A DNA stretch of 64,000 nt from positions 1 to 64,000 of the forward strand of contig CAZFCE010000001.1 of the NCBI GenBank assembly GCA_964517605.1, in the 5' to 3' direction. The DNA is from J095 sp964517605 (GTDB taxonomy: Bacteria; Chloroflexota; Anaerolineae; 4572-78; J111). The notes beneath the pieces are model-generated. The model saw only the letters and a list, made by a program, of their open reading frames with translations. It was not told the origin of the DNA and did no database searches. Below, in pieces: positions 1-7,635 of the stretch. Positions within the stretch are counted from its first letter, which is position 1. The number at the start of each line of letters is the position of its first letter. A program made the position numbers and the translations under genes.

Positions 1-2
1 CG

Positions 3-86
3 TGGAATGGCGGTTCCGGGCTGTGGAATTAGCGTTCCGGCGCGTGGAATGATGGTTCCGGGACGTGGAATGGCATGTTTTTGGCG
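3..86. repeat. Four-copy 21-bp repeat with GGAA/TTCC dyads
   Basis: TGGAAT begins at 3, 24, 45 and 66, an exact 21-bp period. Copies 1-3 continue to a GGTTCC or CGTTCC block so that GGAA and TTCC face each other across six bases; copy 4 has lost the right arm. The array may continue left of the window. It lies beyond the 3' end of the restriction-modification gene and is not in a plausible reading frame. Function unknown: operator-like array or simple tandem duplication. Confidence 0.75.
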
Positions 87-105
87 TTGAAAATCAGTTT
101 TCATG

Positions 106-136
106 ACGAATTACGAATGACGAACTGCGAATGACG
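106..136. repeat. Heptanucleotide repeat (ACGAATK-like), about 4 units
   Basis: Four consecutive degenerate 7-bp units related to ACGAATT/ACGAATG/ACGAACT. The same unit in the same phasing recurs at 27887-27913 (opposite strand), 32631-32668 and 58697-58724, always between genes, so this is a dispersed short tandem repeat family. Confidence 0.7.
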
Positions 137-149
137 GGTGTTATGGTAG

Positions 150-170
150 GGGCGGGGCTTGCCCCCGCCC
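150..170. repeat. GC-rich hairpin repeat
   Basis: GGGCGGGG (150-157) pairs with CCCCGCCC (163-170) around a 5-base loop. A closely related hairpin preceded by the same GTAG is at 61192-61210, which suggests a dispersed palindromic family. No T-run follows, so it does not look like an intrinsic terminator. Confidence 0.55.
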
Positions 171-173
171 AAT

Positions 174-285
174 GCCGGGCGACCGCGAGGGTCGCCCCTA
201 CGCTGCATTCATTGCCGGGCGACCGCGAGGGTCGCCCCTACGCTGCATTCATTGCCGGGCGACCACGAGGGTCGCCACTACGGTT
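174..285. repeat. Three tandem 40-bp palindromic units
   Basis: GCCGGGCGACC recurs at 174, 214 and 254. Copies 1 and 2 are identical over 40 bp; copy 3 has point changes and loses its tail. Each unit contains GGGCGACC facing GGTCGCCC over a 4-base loop (one mismatch in copy 3), so each copy could form a stem-loop. It sits just past the stop codon of the minus-strand gene ending at 303 and may form the 3' end of that transcript. Confidence 0.7.
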
Positions 286-302
286 GGGTAATGTGACCCA
301 GG

Positions 303-3089
303 TTATGTGGTTTTGGGTTGCGCCCGCTGCCGGTTGAGGTTGAGGAGTTGGGCCAGGATTTGCTCGGCGGTGATGTCGTTGGGCCAGGGTTGGGCCGGGT
401 CGGTGGCGCGGTAGGCGGCTAGTACGGCGTTGTCCAGTTTTTTATGGGCCAGTTCCAGCCAGGCCGGGCGCTGGTTGTACAGGTTGGTCAGGGTGCGCGG
501 TTTGAGTTCGGCTTCGGTTGCGCCGGGCGGGTTGAGCCAGTTGTTGCGTTTTGTTACCAGTTCCTGGGCGGCCTGGGCAATGGCCTGCACCAGCGGGTTA
601 TGGGGTGGCTCTTGCCCCGGCGGCCACGGAAAGGGATAGGTTTCAAAGCAGGTGGTGGCGTTGTAAGTGGGGTCATTGCCAACACCATGCCAAGAAGCCG
701 TAGCCAGCGACCAAACTTCGTGGATTCGGGAATGAAGCACGCCAAAAAAGTAATCATCATCACGGGCAATGACAGTAGTTCTATCGTTAGCCAAAAACTC
801 TAACGTTACCCATTCAAAAATGCGGTGTTTGGCAACGCGCGGAGTAGCGATAAATTTTTGGAGATGTTGTAAGGCCGTGCGCATTTCCGGTCGAGGGCGG
901 GCATACTGCCACCATTGGCCCCGGTAATCATCACGCCGGTTTTGGCGTACTGGTAAAATCACTTCTCGTACATACTCAAACGGCATTTCGTAAAGCGCCG
1001 CCTCATCTTCTTCCATCAAGGCAAAATCTATCGTCCATTTGTTGCGTGACCGTTGAACAATATCAGATGCACTTATCAACGGGCGAACAACATCTGAATT
1101 AGGGCGGCCATTGATATTAAGCGGGGCTTTAAGCATTTGCTGCGCTATATTGCTATCAATATCAAACGGAGCTTTAGGCGATGGGCCAATAAAAGCAAAT
1201 CCGGCATTTTCCGGTAACGGCAGGGCGCGGGTCAAATCAATGGCGCTGGTCAAATCGGCATTAATGGCCTTAACCGGCTGGCCGTCCAAAGTACGCTCGG
1301 TTTCTGTGCCGTTATCAAAACCCACCATTGACACGCGCACCGCCGCGCCGCCTTGTATCCAGGGGCGGTCGCTGTGGGCCATAAAAATGTTGCCGCTTTG
1401 TTTGATGCGCTCCAGCACTTTGCGGTTGGCCCCGCCTCTGATGGAGTTGGTAGCCAGCAGCCCGGCCCGTTGCGCTTGCCCGGCTTCAAGCAGCGCCCGC
1501 GCCCGTTCAAACCAGTAACACACCAAATCGCTAAAGTTGGGGATACGGTTGCCGTACAGCTTGAAAATCGCATCGGTGTAAGCGTTACCCAGTTCGGCGC
1601 GGAGTTTGCCGCCGCCCAAAAAGGGCGGGTTGCCAATGATTACGTCGGCGGCGGGCCAGGCGGGTTGGGTGGGCTGACCGGCCTCATCCCAGGCTAAAAT
1701 GGCGTCCATCAGCGTAATGTTGTGGAGGGGTTTTAAAATCGGCTCGGCGGGCAGGCCGTAGCCGTTATCGCGCAGCCATTGAATGTAGCCAATCCACACG
1801 GTGGCCTGGGCCAGTTCGTGGGCGTAGGGGTTAACCTCAAGGCCGTAGAGTTGGGCGGGGTCTACGGTGGGAAAGGCCAGTTGGCCGGACAGGGCCATAA
1901 CTTCTTTTTGCAGGTCGAGCAGTTGTTTAAGGGCCACGTATAAAAAGTTGCCGCTGCCGCAGGCGGGGTCCAGCACGCGCACGGCGGCAATTTCATCGGC
2001 AAAGCCGCGCAGTAAAAGGGTTAGCTCTTTGTGGCGGTTATCGCGCTGGCGGGGGGTGGGGGCGGCGTCGCGGGCGGCAATCAGGGCGGCGGCCTGGGTT
2101 TTAATGGATTGCCATTTGCGGCGCAGGGGGGCCATTAACACCGGCTCAATAATCAGCAGGATGTCGTCTTTGCTGGTGTAGTGCGCGCCCAGTTGGGTGC
2201 GGTTGTTGGGGTCCAAACTGCGCTCAAAAAGGGTGCCCAGCACGCTCGGCTCAATGTTGCTCCAATCCAGGCCCACCACGTGGGCCAAAATGTCCAGGCT
2301 GTCGCTGTCCAGGTCCAGCACGGCGGCGGAATCAAACAGGCCGCCGTCAAAGTGGCGGATGGGGTGTTCGCCAAACCAGCCGCCGGTGGCCATAGCGGTA
2401 AATAGCTGGCCAAGCTGGGCGGTAAACGCGCCGGGTTGGCGGCGGGCGCGGGCGGTGAGGGCGGTAAACAGGTTTTTGGGCAGCAGGTCTATGTCTTCGG
2501 CAAAAAGGCAAAAGAGCAGCCGGATAAGGAAGTGGGCTATTTGGTGCGGGTCGTCGCCGTATTTGCGGCGGAGTTGGGCTATTTTGGCAAACTCGTGGGC
2601 GGCTTCGGCGGTGGCCTGTTCGGCGGTTTTGGCGGCCCGCAGTTGTTCGGGGTCGTTAAATACGGCCTTCAGCGTGTCCAGCCCGGCGGGGGTCAGCAGG
2701 CTATCCAGGCTGAGACTGAGTTCGCGCTTGATGGTGTTGGTAAAGTTGGTGTGAATGATAAGCTGGTTGGTATCGCTGACCACCAGCAGGGGCGGGTTTT
2801 GCAGCGATTCGCGGTATTGCAGTAGTTGCTGGTAGGCGGCGCTAAGGTTGGCGTGCTGGCCTTTGTATTCCCAGGCAAAGTAGCCCTTTTTCCAGACATC
2901 GGCAAAGCCCTGGCCGCCGTGTTGTTTGGCCGCGCCGGCTTCAAAGGTAAAAAATTCACCGGTCGGGTCGGCCTCGGCGGGGGTGGGGTGGTTAACAAGG
3001 CGGCACAAATCAATAAAGTGTTCCTGGGCGGCGGAACGTTCTTTAAGTTGAACGTTGCGCCATTTGGCAACAAATTCGTGGGGGTTCAC
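303..3089 (-). CDS. MmeI-like (type IIL) single-chain restriction-modification enzyme
   Basis: Predicted bifunctional enzyme that methylates one strand of its recognition site and cuts at a distance, needing S-adenosylmethionine (family knowledge). Visible in the 928-residue product: an N-terminal D64-X9-E74-X-K76 pattern, the same spacing as the MmeI nuclease motif; a helical connector; a gamma-class N6-adenine methyltransferase core with DPACGSG at 374-380 and IIGNPPF ending near 490; and a C-terminal region where target recognition lies in this family. GTG at 3089 was chosen because AGGAG precedes it by 7 bases and because the upstream in-frame extension runs through intergenic palindromes. 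A good promoter (3122-3150) suggests independent transcription. No separate methylase, specificity or nuclease gene is nearby, as expected for a type IIL system. A solitary methylase with a dead nuclease domain is the alternative. Confidence 0.85.
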   Translation of the reverse strand: MNPHEFVAKWRNVQLKERSAAQEHFIDLCRLVNHPTPAEADPTGEFFTFEAGAAKQHGGQGFADVWKKGYFAWEYKGQHANLSAAYQQLLQYRESLQNPPLLVVSDTNQLIIHTNFTNTIKRELSLSLDSLLTPAGLDTLKAVFNDPEQLRAAKTAEQATAEAAHEFAKIAQLRRKYGDDPHQIAHFLIRLLFCLFAEDIDLLPKNLFTALTARARRQPGAFTAQLGQLFTAMATGGWFGEHPIRHFDGGLFDSAAVLDLDSDSLDILAHVVGLDWSNIEPSVLGTLFERSLDPNNRTQLGAHYTSKDDILLIIEPVLMAPLRRKWQSIKTQAAALIAARDAAPTPRQRDNRHKELTLLLRGFADEIAAVRVLDPACGSGNFLYVALKQLLDLQKEVMALSGQLAFPTVDPAQLYGLEVNPYAHELAQATVWIGYIQWLRDNGYGLPAEPILKPLHNITLMDAILAWDEAGQPTQPAWPAADVIIGNPPFLGGGKLRAELGNAYTDAIFKLYGNRIPNFSDLVCYWFERARALLEAGQAQRAGLLATNSIRGGANRKVLERIKQSGNIFMAHSDRPWIQGGAAVRVSMVGFDNGTETERTLDGQPVKAINADLTSAIDLTRALPLPENAGFAFIGPSPKAPFDIDSNIAQQMLKAPLNINGRPNSDVVRPLISASDIVQRSRNKWTIDFALMEEDEAALYEMPFEYVREVILPVRQNRRDDYRGQWWQYARPRPEMRTALQHLQKFIATPRVAKHRIFEWVTLEFLANDRTTVIARDDDYFFGVLHSRIHEVWSLATASWHGVGNDPTYNATTCFETYPFPWPPGQEPPHNPLVQAIAQAAQELVTKRNNWLNPPGATEAELKPRTLTNLYNQRPAWLELAHKKLDNAVLAAYRATDPAQPWPNDITAEQILAQLLNLNRQRAQPKTT

Positions 3090-3121
3090 TATTTGGCTCC
3101 TGACGTGCGGGTGGTGGCCGT

Positions 3122-3150
3122 ATGATACAACCAAATAATTGTTTTGACAA
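3122..3150 (-). promoter_or_regulatory. Sigma-70-type promoter of the restriction-modification gene
   Basis: On the minus strand TTGTCA (3150-3145) and TATCAT (3127-3122) are separated by 17 bases. Predicted transcription would start about 25 bases before the GTG at 3089, which has its own AGGAG. Confidence 0.5.
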
Positions 3151-3180
3151 TGGCGGGGAGGGATTCCCTCATCCCCCCTG

Positions 3181-3302
3181 CCCCCCTTCTCCCATTGGGA
3201 GAAGGGGGGATAAAAATTTTTGTGTGTTGTTTTTGCCGCTTTTAGCGGCAAAAACAACACACAGTTTTCAATACCCCCTCCCCAAATTTTTGGGGAGGGG
3301 GT
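3181..3302. repeat. Cluster of three perfect palindromes (MITE-like)
   Basis: Three consecutive near-perfect stem-loops. 3181-3209 has arms of 13-14 bp built from CCCCCCTTCTCCC. 3221-3263 has perfect 20-bp arms around a TTT loop (core GCCGC...GCGGC). 3273-3302 has 14-bp arms built from CCCCCTCCCC around a TT loop. The outer two are related CCCT/AGGG-rich sequences in the same orientation sense, like termini around the central hairpin. The cluster lies between the stop codon at 3372 and the promoter at 3122, so it could terminate the upstream transcript. Confidence 0.8.
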
Positions 3303-3371
3303 TGGGGGGAGGGGCAAAAGTTGTTTGATAAGCCACCCTGACCGCCCTTAAACGCTTGCGGGGGAGGGGGG

Positions 3372-6110
3372 TTATTTGGCCAGAGCCAGCCGGCCCAGCG
3401 TTACCGGGCGGGCCAGCGGTTGCCCGGCGGCGGATAGCGCCGTGAGTTGCAGCGTATATTCGCCGGGTGGGAAGTTGGCGGGCAGCCACAGGGCGTGGTC
3501 ATCGCGCACGCGCTGGCCGGCGGCCCAGCGCGTGGCCGGGTAACGGTTGTACGAGGGCTGTTCGGTAACGGTCAGCGCCGGCGTTCCGGCGGCATCCACC
3601 AGTTGCAGCGTTATTTGATAATTTTGGGTGGGGGCGGTGAGCGCCTCCCAAAAAACGGCCACCCGCAAAAAATCGTTGGCAACCAGGGCCGGGCGTTCCG
3701 GGGTTGCGCCCAGCAGCCGCAACTGGCCGGCAAACTCGGCGGTAACGGGCCAGCTAATGCCCAACTGGGCTCCGGCGGGCGGCTGGGCTGGCGCGGTGAT
3801 GGTAACGGGCAGGGCCAGCGCGTCGCTCCAGCCGGGGGTACCGCCGGCCAATACCGGCAGCCGCGCCCAGGTGCGCGGGTGGTACAGCCCCACGGCCACA
3901 AAATAATCGCCGGGCGGCAGGCCGGGCGGCGCGGGGATGGTGTGGTCATCCTGCACAAAGCCCCACGGCTGCCACTGGCCGGTGGGCAGCCCGCCGGGGT
4001 GCAGGTTATCCTGCCCGGCGTACAGGTGGCCGTCGGCGTCTACCAGTTGGGCCAGGGCGCTGTAATCGGTGGCGAGCGGTTGTTGGGCCTGCCAGTAGGC
4101 GGTCAGTTTAAAGTTTTGGCCGGATGGGGCGGTGGTCGGGGCCAGGCTGTAGCCCAGCAGCCGGATTTGGTCGCCAAAATCAACGCGCCGGGCAACCTGG
4201 GCGGGCAGCCCGGTTTTGCTCTGGCCATCAAACTGAATTTTCAGGGGGCTGCTAAAGTTATCCAGGTAGATGAGTTTGGCGGCCAGCAGCAGCAGGGCCA
4301 GCCCGGCCAGCAGCCATTGTTGCCGGGCCAAAAAGCCGGGGCCGATGGATTCGGCGGGTGGGGCTTTGGGGCCGGTCAGGGCCAGCGCCCCCACCAGCAG
4401 CAGGCACAGAACGGAAACCAGGTTGGCCGCCCGGCGCAGCGGGGTTTCGGCAAATTCAAGGTGCAGGTTGTGCCGCCCCGCCGGGATGGCCACGGCCAGC
4501 AGGCCGCGCTCGGTTACGGGCTGCACGGCGGCGGGCTGGCCGTCTATGGTGGCCTGCCAGCCGGGAAAGTAAAAGACGTTAAACACGGCCTGGCCGGGTT
4601 GGGGGGCAGTTAGCTCAACCTGGGCGGCGTTAAAACCAAATTGGGCCAAAGTGATGGCGGTTCCGGCGGGCAGGTAGTCGCGGGCCAGCCGGTCAATGGG
4701 GCCGCCGCGCCGGTACTGCTCCTCCAGCGGCGAATCGGGCGGGTTTTGCGTGACCCAAATGGGCAAATACTCGCCAAACGAGGTGGTGCCAATCGCCCCG
4801 GTGCGGTGCTCGTAGGCAAACATGTCCAGGGTGGTGGGGTTGGCGGGCTGGTCGGTGCGGTAACGGGGATAGAGCAGCGGCGCGTTGGCCAAAAAAATCA
4901 GGGTGATGCCGGCAGCGGTCAGCCAGAAGCCGGCGCGGCCCGGCAGCGCCGCCACGGCCAGCCCGGCCAGCAGCGCCACGGCCAGCGCCGCCGGCCCCAG
5001 CAGCCGGTGCGGAAATTGCACAAACGCCAGCAGCGGCAACCGTTCCCACACCGGCTGCGAGAGGGGCAGCATCATCAAAACGGCTGCCGCCAGCGCCGCC
5101 AGCGTAAACACCAGCGGGGCGATAACGGCGGGGGCAGGCAGGGTTTGGCGGCGAATGGCCGTCAGGCCGGCAGCCACGCCAACGGCGGCCAAAATTAGCT
5201 GGATTGGCCCCAGCGTGAGCGGGGTGGTGGGGTTGAGCAGGCCGGTGTTGGCCGGTTGCGGCAGCGCCGGCAATTGCCCCAGCGAGACAAAATTAAAGCG
5301 AAAATCAAAATCCGGCGAGGTGATAACCCGCTGCACCTGGGCAAATTCTTTTTCCAGCGTGGCCGGCAGCAGAAAAAAAGCGGCCAGGCCCGCGCCCAGC
5401 AGCAGCGCGGCCAGCGTAAAGGCGGCGGGCCGCCAGTGGCGGGTGCGCCAAAACTGCGCCGCCAGCATCATCAACAGGTACAGGGCCAGCAGCGGCCCAA
5501 ATAACAGGCTGAGGGTGTTGTGCATGAGCAGCGCCACGCCCAGCATTACGGCGCTGGCGGCCAGCCCGCGCCGGGAGGGGCGGGTAATCAGGCGGGTAAA
5601 CAGCCAAAAGGCCAGGGGAAAGGCGGCCATCGCCCACACGGCGGGCAATCCGCCCCGAAACAGGGCGTTGTGAAGCTGAAACGGGGCGTAGCCGTAGGCC
5701 ACGGCGCTTAACACCCCGGCTCTGGGGCCAAACAGTTCGGCGGCCAGCAGGTACGCGCCCACGGCAGCCAGCAGCAACGCCAGCCCCACCGAGGCGTTAA
5801 AGGCCACGGCGGTGGTTACGCCGGGGAGCAAACTGAGCAGGGCAGTAAGGTAGTAGGCCAGCGGGGCGTAAAACACAAACAGCGGAAAGCCGTAGCCAAA
5901 GGCCAAATCCGGCAGCCAGCGCACCCAAAAGTGGCCCTGGGTAATGGCCTGCGCCAGCGCCATTACCCGGTACAGGTGCAGCAGGCCATCGGCGCTATGG
6001 GTGAGGGTGGGGTGAAAAAGCGGCAGCGCCGCCGGCAGGGTTAACAACCCTGCCAGCAGCGCGTGCCAAAGGGTGGGGCGGGGCGGGGTGAAACCGCGGT
6101 CACGTTTCAC
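3372..6110 (-). CDS. Large multi-pass membrane protein, PTPS-related/YfhO-type
   Basis: A 912-residue integral membrane protein. The N-terminal two thirds is a series of roughly a dozen hydrophobic helices; after the first helix comes an acidic extracytoplasmic stretch (HSADGLLHLYR, about residues 36-46), the layout of GT-C-like lipid-linked sugar transferases. A soluble part follows, then two more membrane helices near residue 550-630, then an exported-looking C-terminal region with two beta-rich repeats (PPGDYFVAVGLY and PPGEYTLQLTAL). It resembles proteins annotated as 6-pyruvoyl-tetrahydropterin synthase-related or YfhO family, often near polysaccharide genes. Start is GTG at 6110, only 3 bases after the upstream stop, so it is translated with the GH-A gene; no clear Shine-Dalgarno. 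Exact reaction unknown; glycosyl transfer or envelope polymer assembly is inferred. Confidence 0.7.
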   Translation of the reverse strand: MKRDRGFTPPRPTLWHALLAGLLTLPAALPLFHPTLTHSADGLLHLYRVMALAQAITQGHFWVRWLPDLAFGYGFPLFVFYAPLAYYLTALLSLLPGVTTAVAFNASVGLALLLAAVGAYLLAAELFGPRAGVLSAVAYGYAPFQLHNALFRGGLPAVWAMAAFPLAFWLFTRLITRPSRRGLAASAVMLGVALLMHNTLSLLFGPLLALYLLMMLAAQFWRTRHWRPAAFTLAALLLGAGLAAFFLLPATLEKEFAQVQRVITSPDFDFRFNFVSLGQLPALPQPANTGLLNPTTPLTLGPIQLILAAVGVAAGLTAIRRQTLPAPAVIAPLVFTLAALAAAVLMMLPLSQPVWERLPLLAFVQFPHRLLGPAALAVALLAGLAVAALPGRAGFWLTAAGITLIFLANAPLLYPRYRTDQPANPTTLDMFAYEHRTGAIGTTSFGEYLPIWVTQNPPDSPLEEQYRRGGPIDRLARDYLPAGTAITLAQFGFNAAQVELTAPQPGQAVFNVFYFPGWQATIDGQPAAVQPVTERGLLAVAIPAGRHNLHLEFAETPLRRAANLVSVLCLLLVGALALTGPKAPPAESIGPGFLARQQWLLAGLALLLLAAKLIYLDNFSSPLKIQFDGQSKTGLPAQVARRVDFGDQIRLLGYSLAPTTAPSGQNFKLTAYWQAQQPLATDYSALAQLVDADGHLYAGQDNLHPGGLPTGQWQPWGFVQDDHTIPAPPGLPPGDYFVAVGLYHPRTWARLPVLAGGTPGWSDALALPVTITAPAQPPAGAQLGISWPVTAEFAGQLRLLGATPERPALVANDFLRVAVFWEALTAPTQNYQITLQLVDAAGTPALTVTEQPSYNRYPATRWAAGQRVRDDHALWLPANFPPGEYTLQLTALSAAGQPLARPVTLGRLALAK

Positions 6111-6113
6111 GGG

Positions 6114-7553
6114 TTAGTTTTTGGGCATTTCTTTCAAGCCAAAATAGGCCGGGGCCGCGGTGAGTTCCGGGTAGGTGGGGTAAACAATGCTCCAGTAGGT
6201 TTGCTCGTCGTTCATTGTCCATTTCGGGTCGGCCACGTAAATCAGGCTCATCACGCCAATCCACGGCTGCCAGTGTTCTTTGGCGTACTGGTAGGCGCGT
6301 TTAAAGTAATCGGCTTGCTGTTCCGGGGTAACGGCGTGCCATTTGTAAGGCGAATCGGGGCGGGGGTCAATCGTCCAGCCAAATTCCAGCAGCACCACTT
6401 TTTTGGCCTCGTCACCGTTTTTAACCATAATCTGGCGCACGTCTTCAACATGGCGAAAACCGTACACCCGGCGCAGTTCTTCGGGCACGTTGTTTTCCGG
6501 TTTGAAATCGCCGGGGTTGGCCAGGCCGGGGGTGCGGGCAATTTCGGCGGGATCCATTTCGGGCGGCGAGGCGTAGCCCGGCGCGTGCGCGCCGAGGGCA
6601 TCAAAGTAGGGTTTGGCCCCGGCGGTGTACATTTCCTGAATGTAGTAGGTATCGGGCCGGGCCACGTCGTCGTTGCGGGTGGTGGGGGCTAACCCGGCGC
6701 TGATGACAATGGGGTTGGGGTCAACCGCTTTGATGGCTTCGTAGGTGGCCTTGAGCATGGCGGTGTATTCGGCGGCATTGGGCGGGCGGTTGCCCCATTC
6801 ACGCGCCAGGTTGGGTTCGTTCCAAATCTGGTAGGCGTCAATGCGGCCCTTGTAGCGTTCGGCTACCGCGCGAACAAAATCGGCAAAGTCTTGCATGTTG
6901 GTGGGCGGGCCAACTTCCGGAAAGCCGCCGCCGGCCCACTGGGGCTGAACGCCCAACCGCACAATCACTTTGAGGTTGTGGGCATCAATTTGGTCCATAA
7001 TCCGGTCGGTGCGGCTCCAGTCAAACTCGCCCTTGTTCACCGGCTCAATTTCGCGCCACGGAAATTCCTGTTTTACCCAGCGAAAGCCGGCATCCTGAAT
7101 AAGTTGCAAGTCGCGGTCGGCAATTTCCTCTTTCCAAAAGAGAAAAGCCTGCATGCCGTAATCCGGCGAGGTCATTGTTACCGGCGACGTGTTGATTTTG
7201 GGAGCGACGGGCGCGGGGGCCGCTTGTTGCGCCGCCGCCGTGGGCGCGGCGGCAGCGTTTTCGGCGGGCGGCTGTCCCGGCGCGGTGGCGTTGGCGGGCG
7301 GGTTGTTATCGGGGGCCGGGGTTCCCGCCGCTGCCGGGGTTTGGCCATCCTGCGAGAAACGCACAATGGCCAGCGTGGGCGTGGCGGTGGGTTTGCCGGC
7401 GGGCGGGCTGGATTTATAGAAGAAGATGGCGTACACGGCAAAAACCGAGGCGCACAGCAGCATGACCACCAGCCCCAAACCGCCAACCAGCGGCAGCAAC
7501 AGCCAGTAGTTAAATCCTTTGTTTTCCGGTTTTAAGTGTCGTTGTTGAGTCAT
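6114..7553 (-). CDS. Membrane-anchored clan GH-A glycoside hydrolase
   Basis: 479 residues. A positively charged N-terminus is followed by one transmembrane helix (about residues 16-46) and a Pro/Ala/Thr-rich linker to about residue 125, then a TIM-barrel of GH5/GH39 type. The acid/base glutamate is E246 in IWNEPN and the nucleophile is E390 in LLEFGWT, both intact, so a retaining hydrolase acting outside the membrane is likely; substrate not determinable. CGAGG lies 8 bases before the ATG. The domain resembles the C-terminal domains of the two giant proteins upstream (ending 7636 and 10779), so all three look like members of one locally expanded family. An intrinsic terminator (7573-7614) separates it from the gene before it, but the next gene follows after 3 bases. 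Confidence 0.8.
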   Translation of the reverse strand: MTQQRHLKPENKGFNYWLLLPLVGGLGLVVMLLCASVFAVYAIFFYKSSPPAGKPTATPTLAIVRFSQDGQTPAAAGTPAPDNNPPANATAPGQPPAENAAAAPTAAAQQAAPAPVAPKINTSPVTMTSPDYGMQAFLFWKEEIADRDLQLIQDAGFRWVKQEFPWREIEPVNKGEFDWSRTDRIMDQIDAHNLKVIVRLGVQPQWAGGGFPEVGPPTNMQDFADFVRAVAERYKGRIDAYQIWNEPNLAREWGNRPPNAAEYTAMLKATYEAIKAVDPNPIVISAGLAPTTRNDDVARPDTYYIQEMYTAGAKPYFDALGAHAPGYASPPEMDPAEIARTPGLANPGDFKPENNVPEELRRVYGFRHVEDVRQIMVKNGDEAKKVVLLEFGWTIDPRPDSPYKWHAVTPEQQADYFKRAYQYAKEHWQPWIGVMSLIYVADPKWTMNDEQTYWSIVYPTYPELTAAPAYFGLKEMPKN

Positions 7554-7572
7554 ATCAAAACCTCGGGGTTAC

Positions 7573-7614
7573 AAAAAAGCCTGAAGCCGGGGCGCAATCC
7601 TCACGGCTTCAGGC
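7573..7614 (-). terminator. Intrinsic terminator after the GH18-like/GH-A protein gene
   Basis: GCCTGAAGCCG at 7579-7589 pairs with CGGCTTCAGGC at 7604-7614, 11 bp perfect. Read on the minus strand the stem is followed by TTTTTTG (7578 downward). It lies 22 bases past the stop codon at 7636. Confidence 0.75.
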
Positions 7615-7635
7615 CAAAGTTTGAATATAGAGGTG

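Noticed and set aside
131..337. 68-codon plus-strand open frame at the left edge
   Set aside because: Consists of translated 40-bp palindromic repeats; no ribosome-binding site and overlaps the end of the restriction-modification gene.
3447..4613. 388-codon plus-strand open frame
   Set aside because: Gly/Gln-rich antisense of the membrane protein gene, a product of high GC content.
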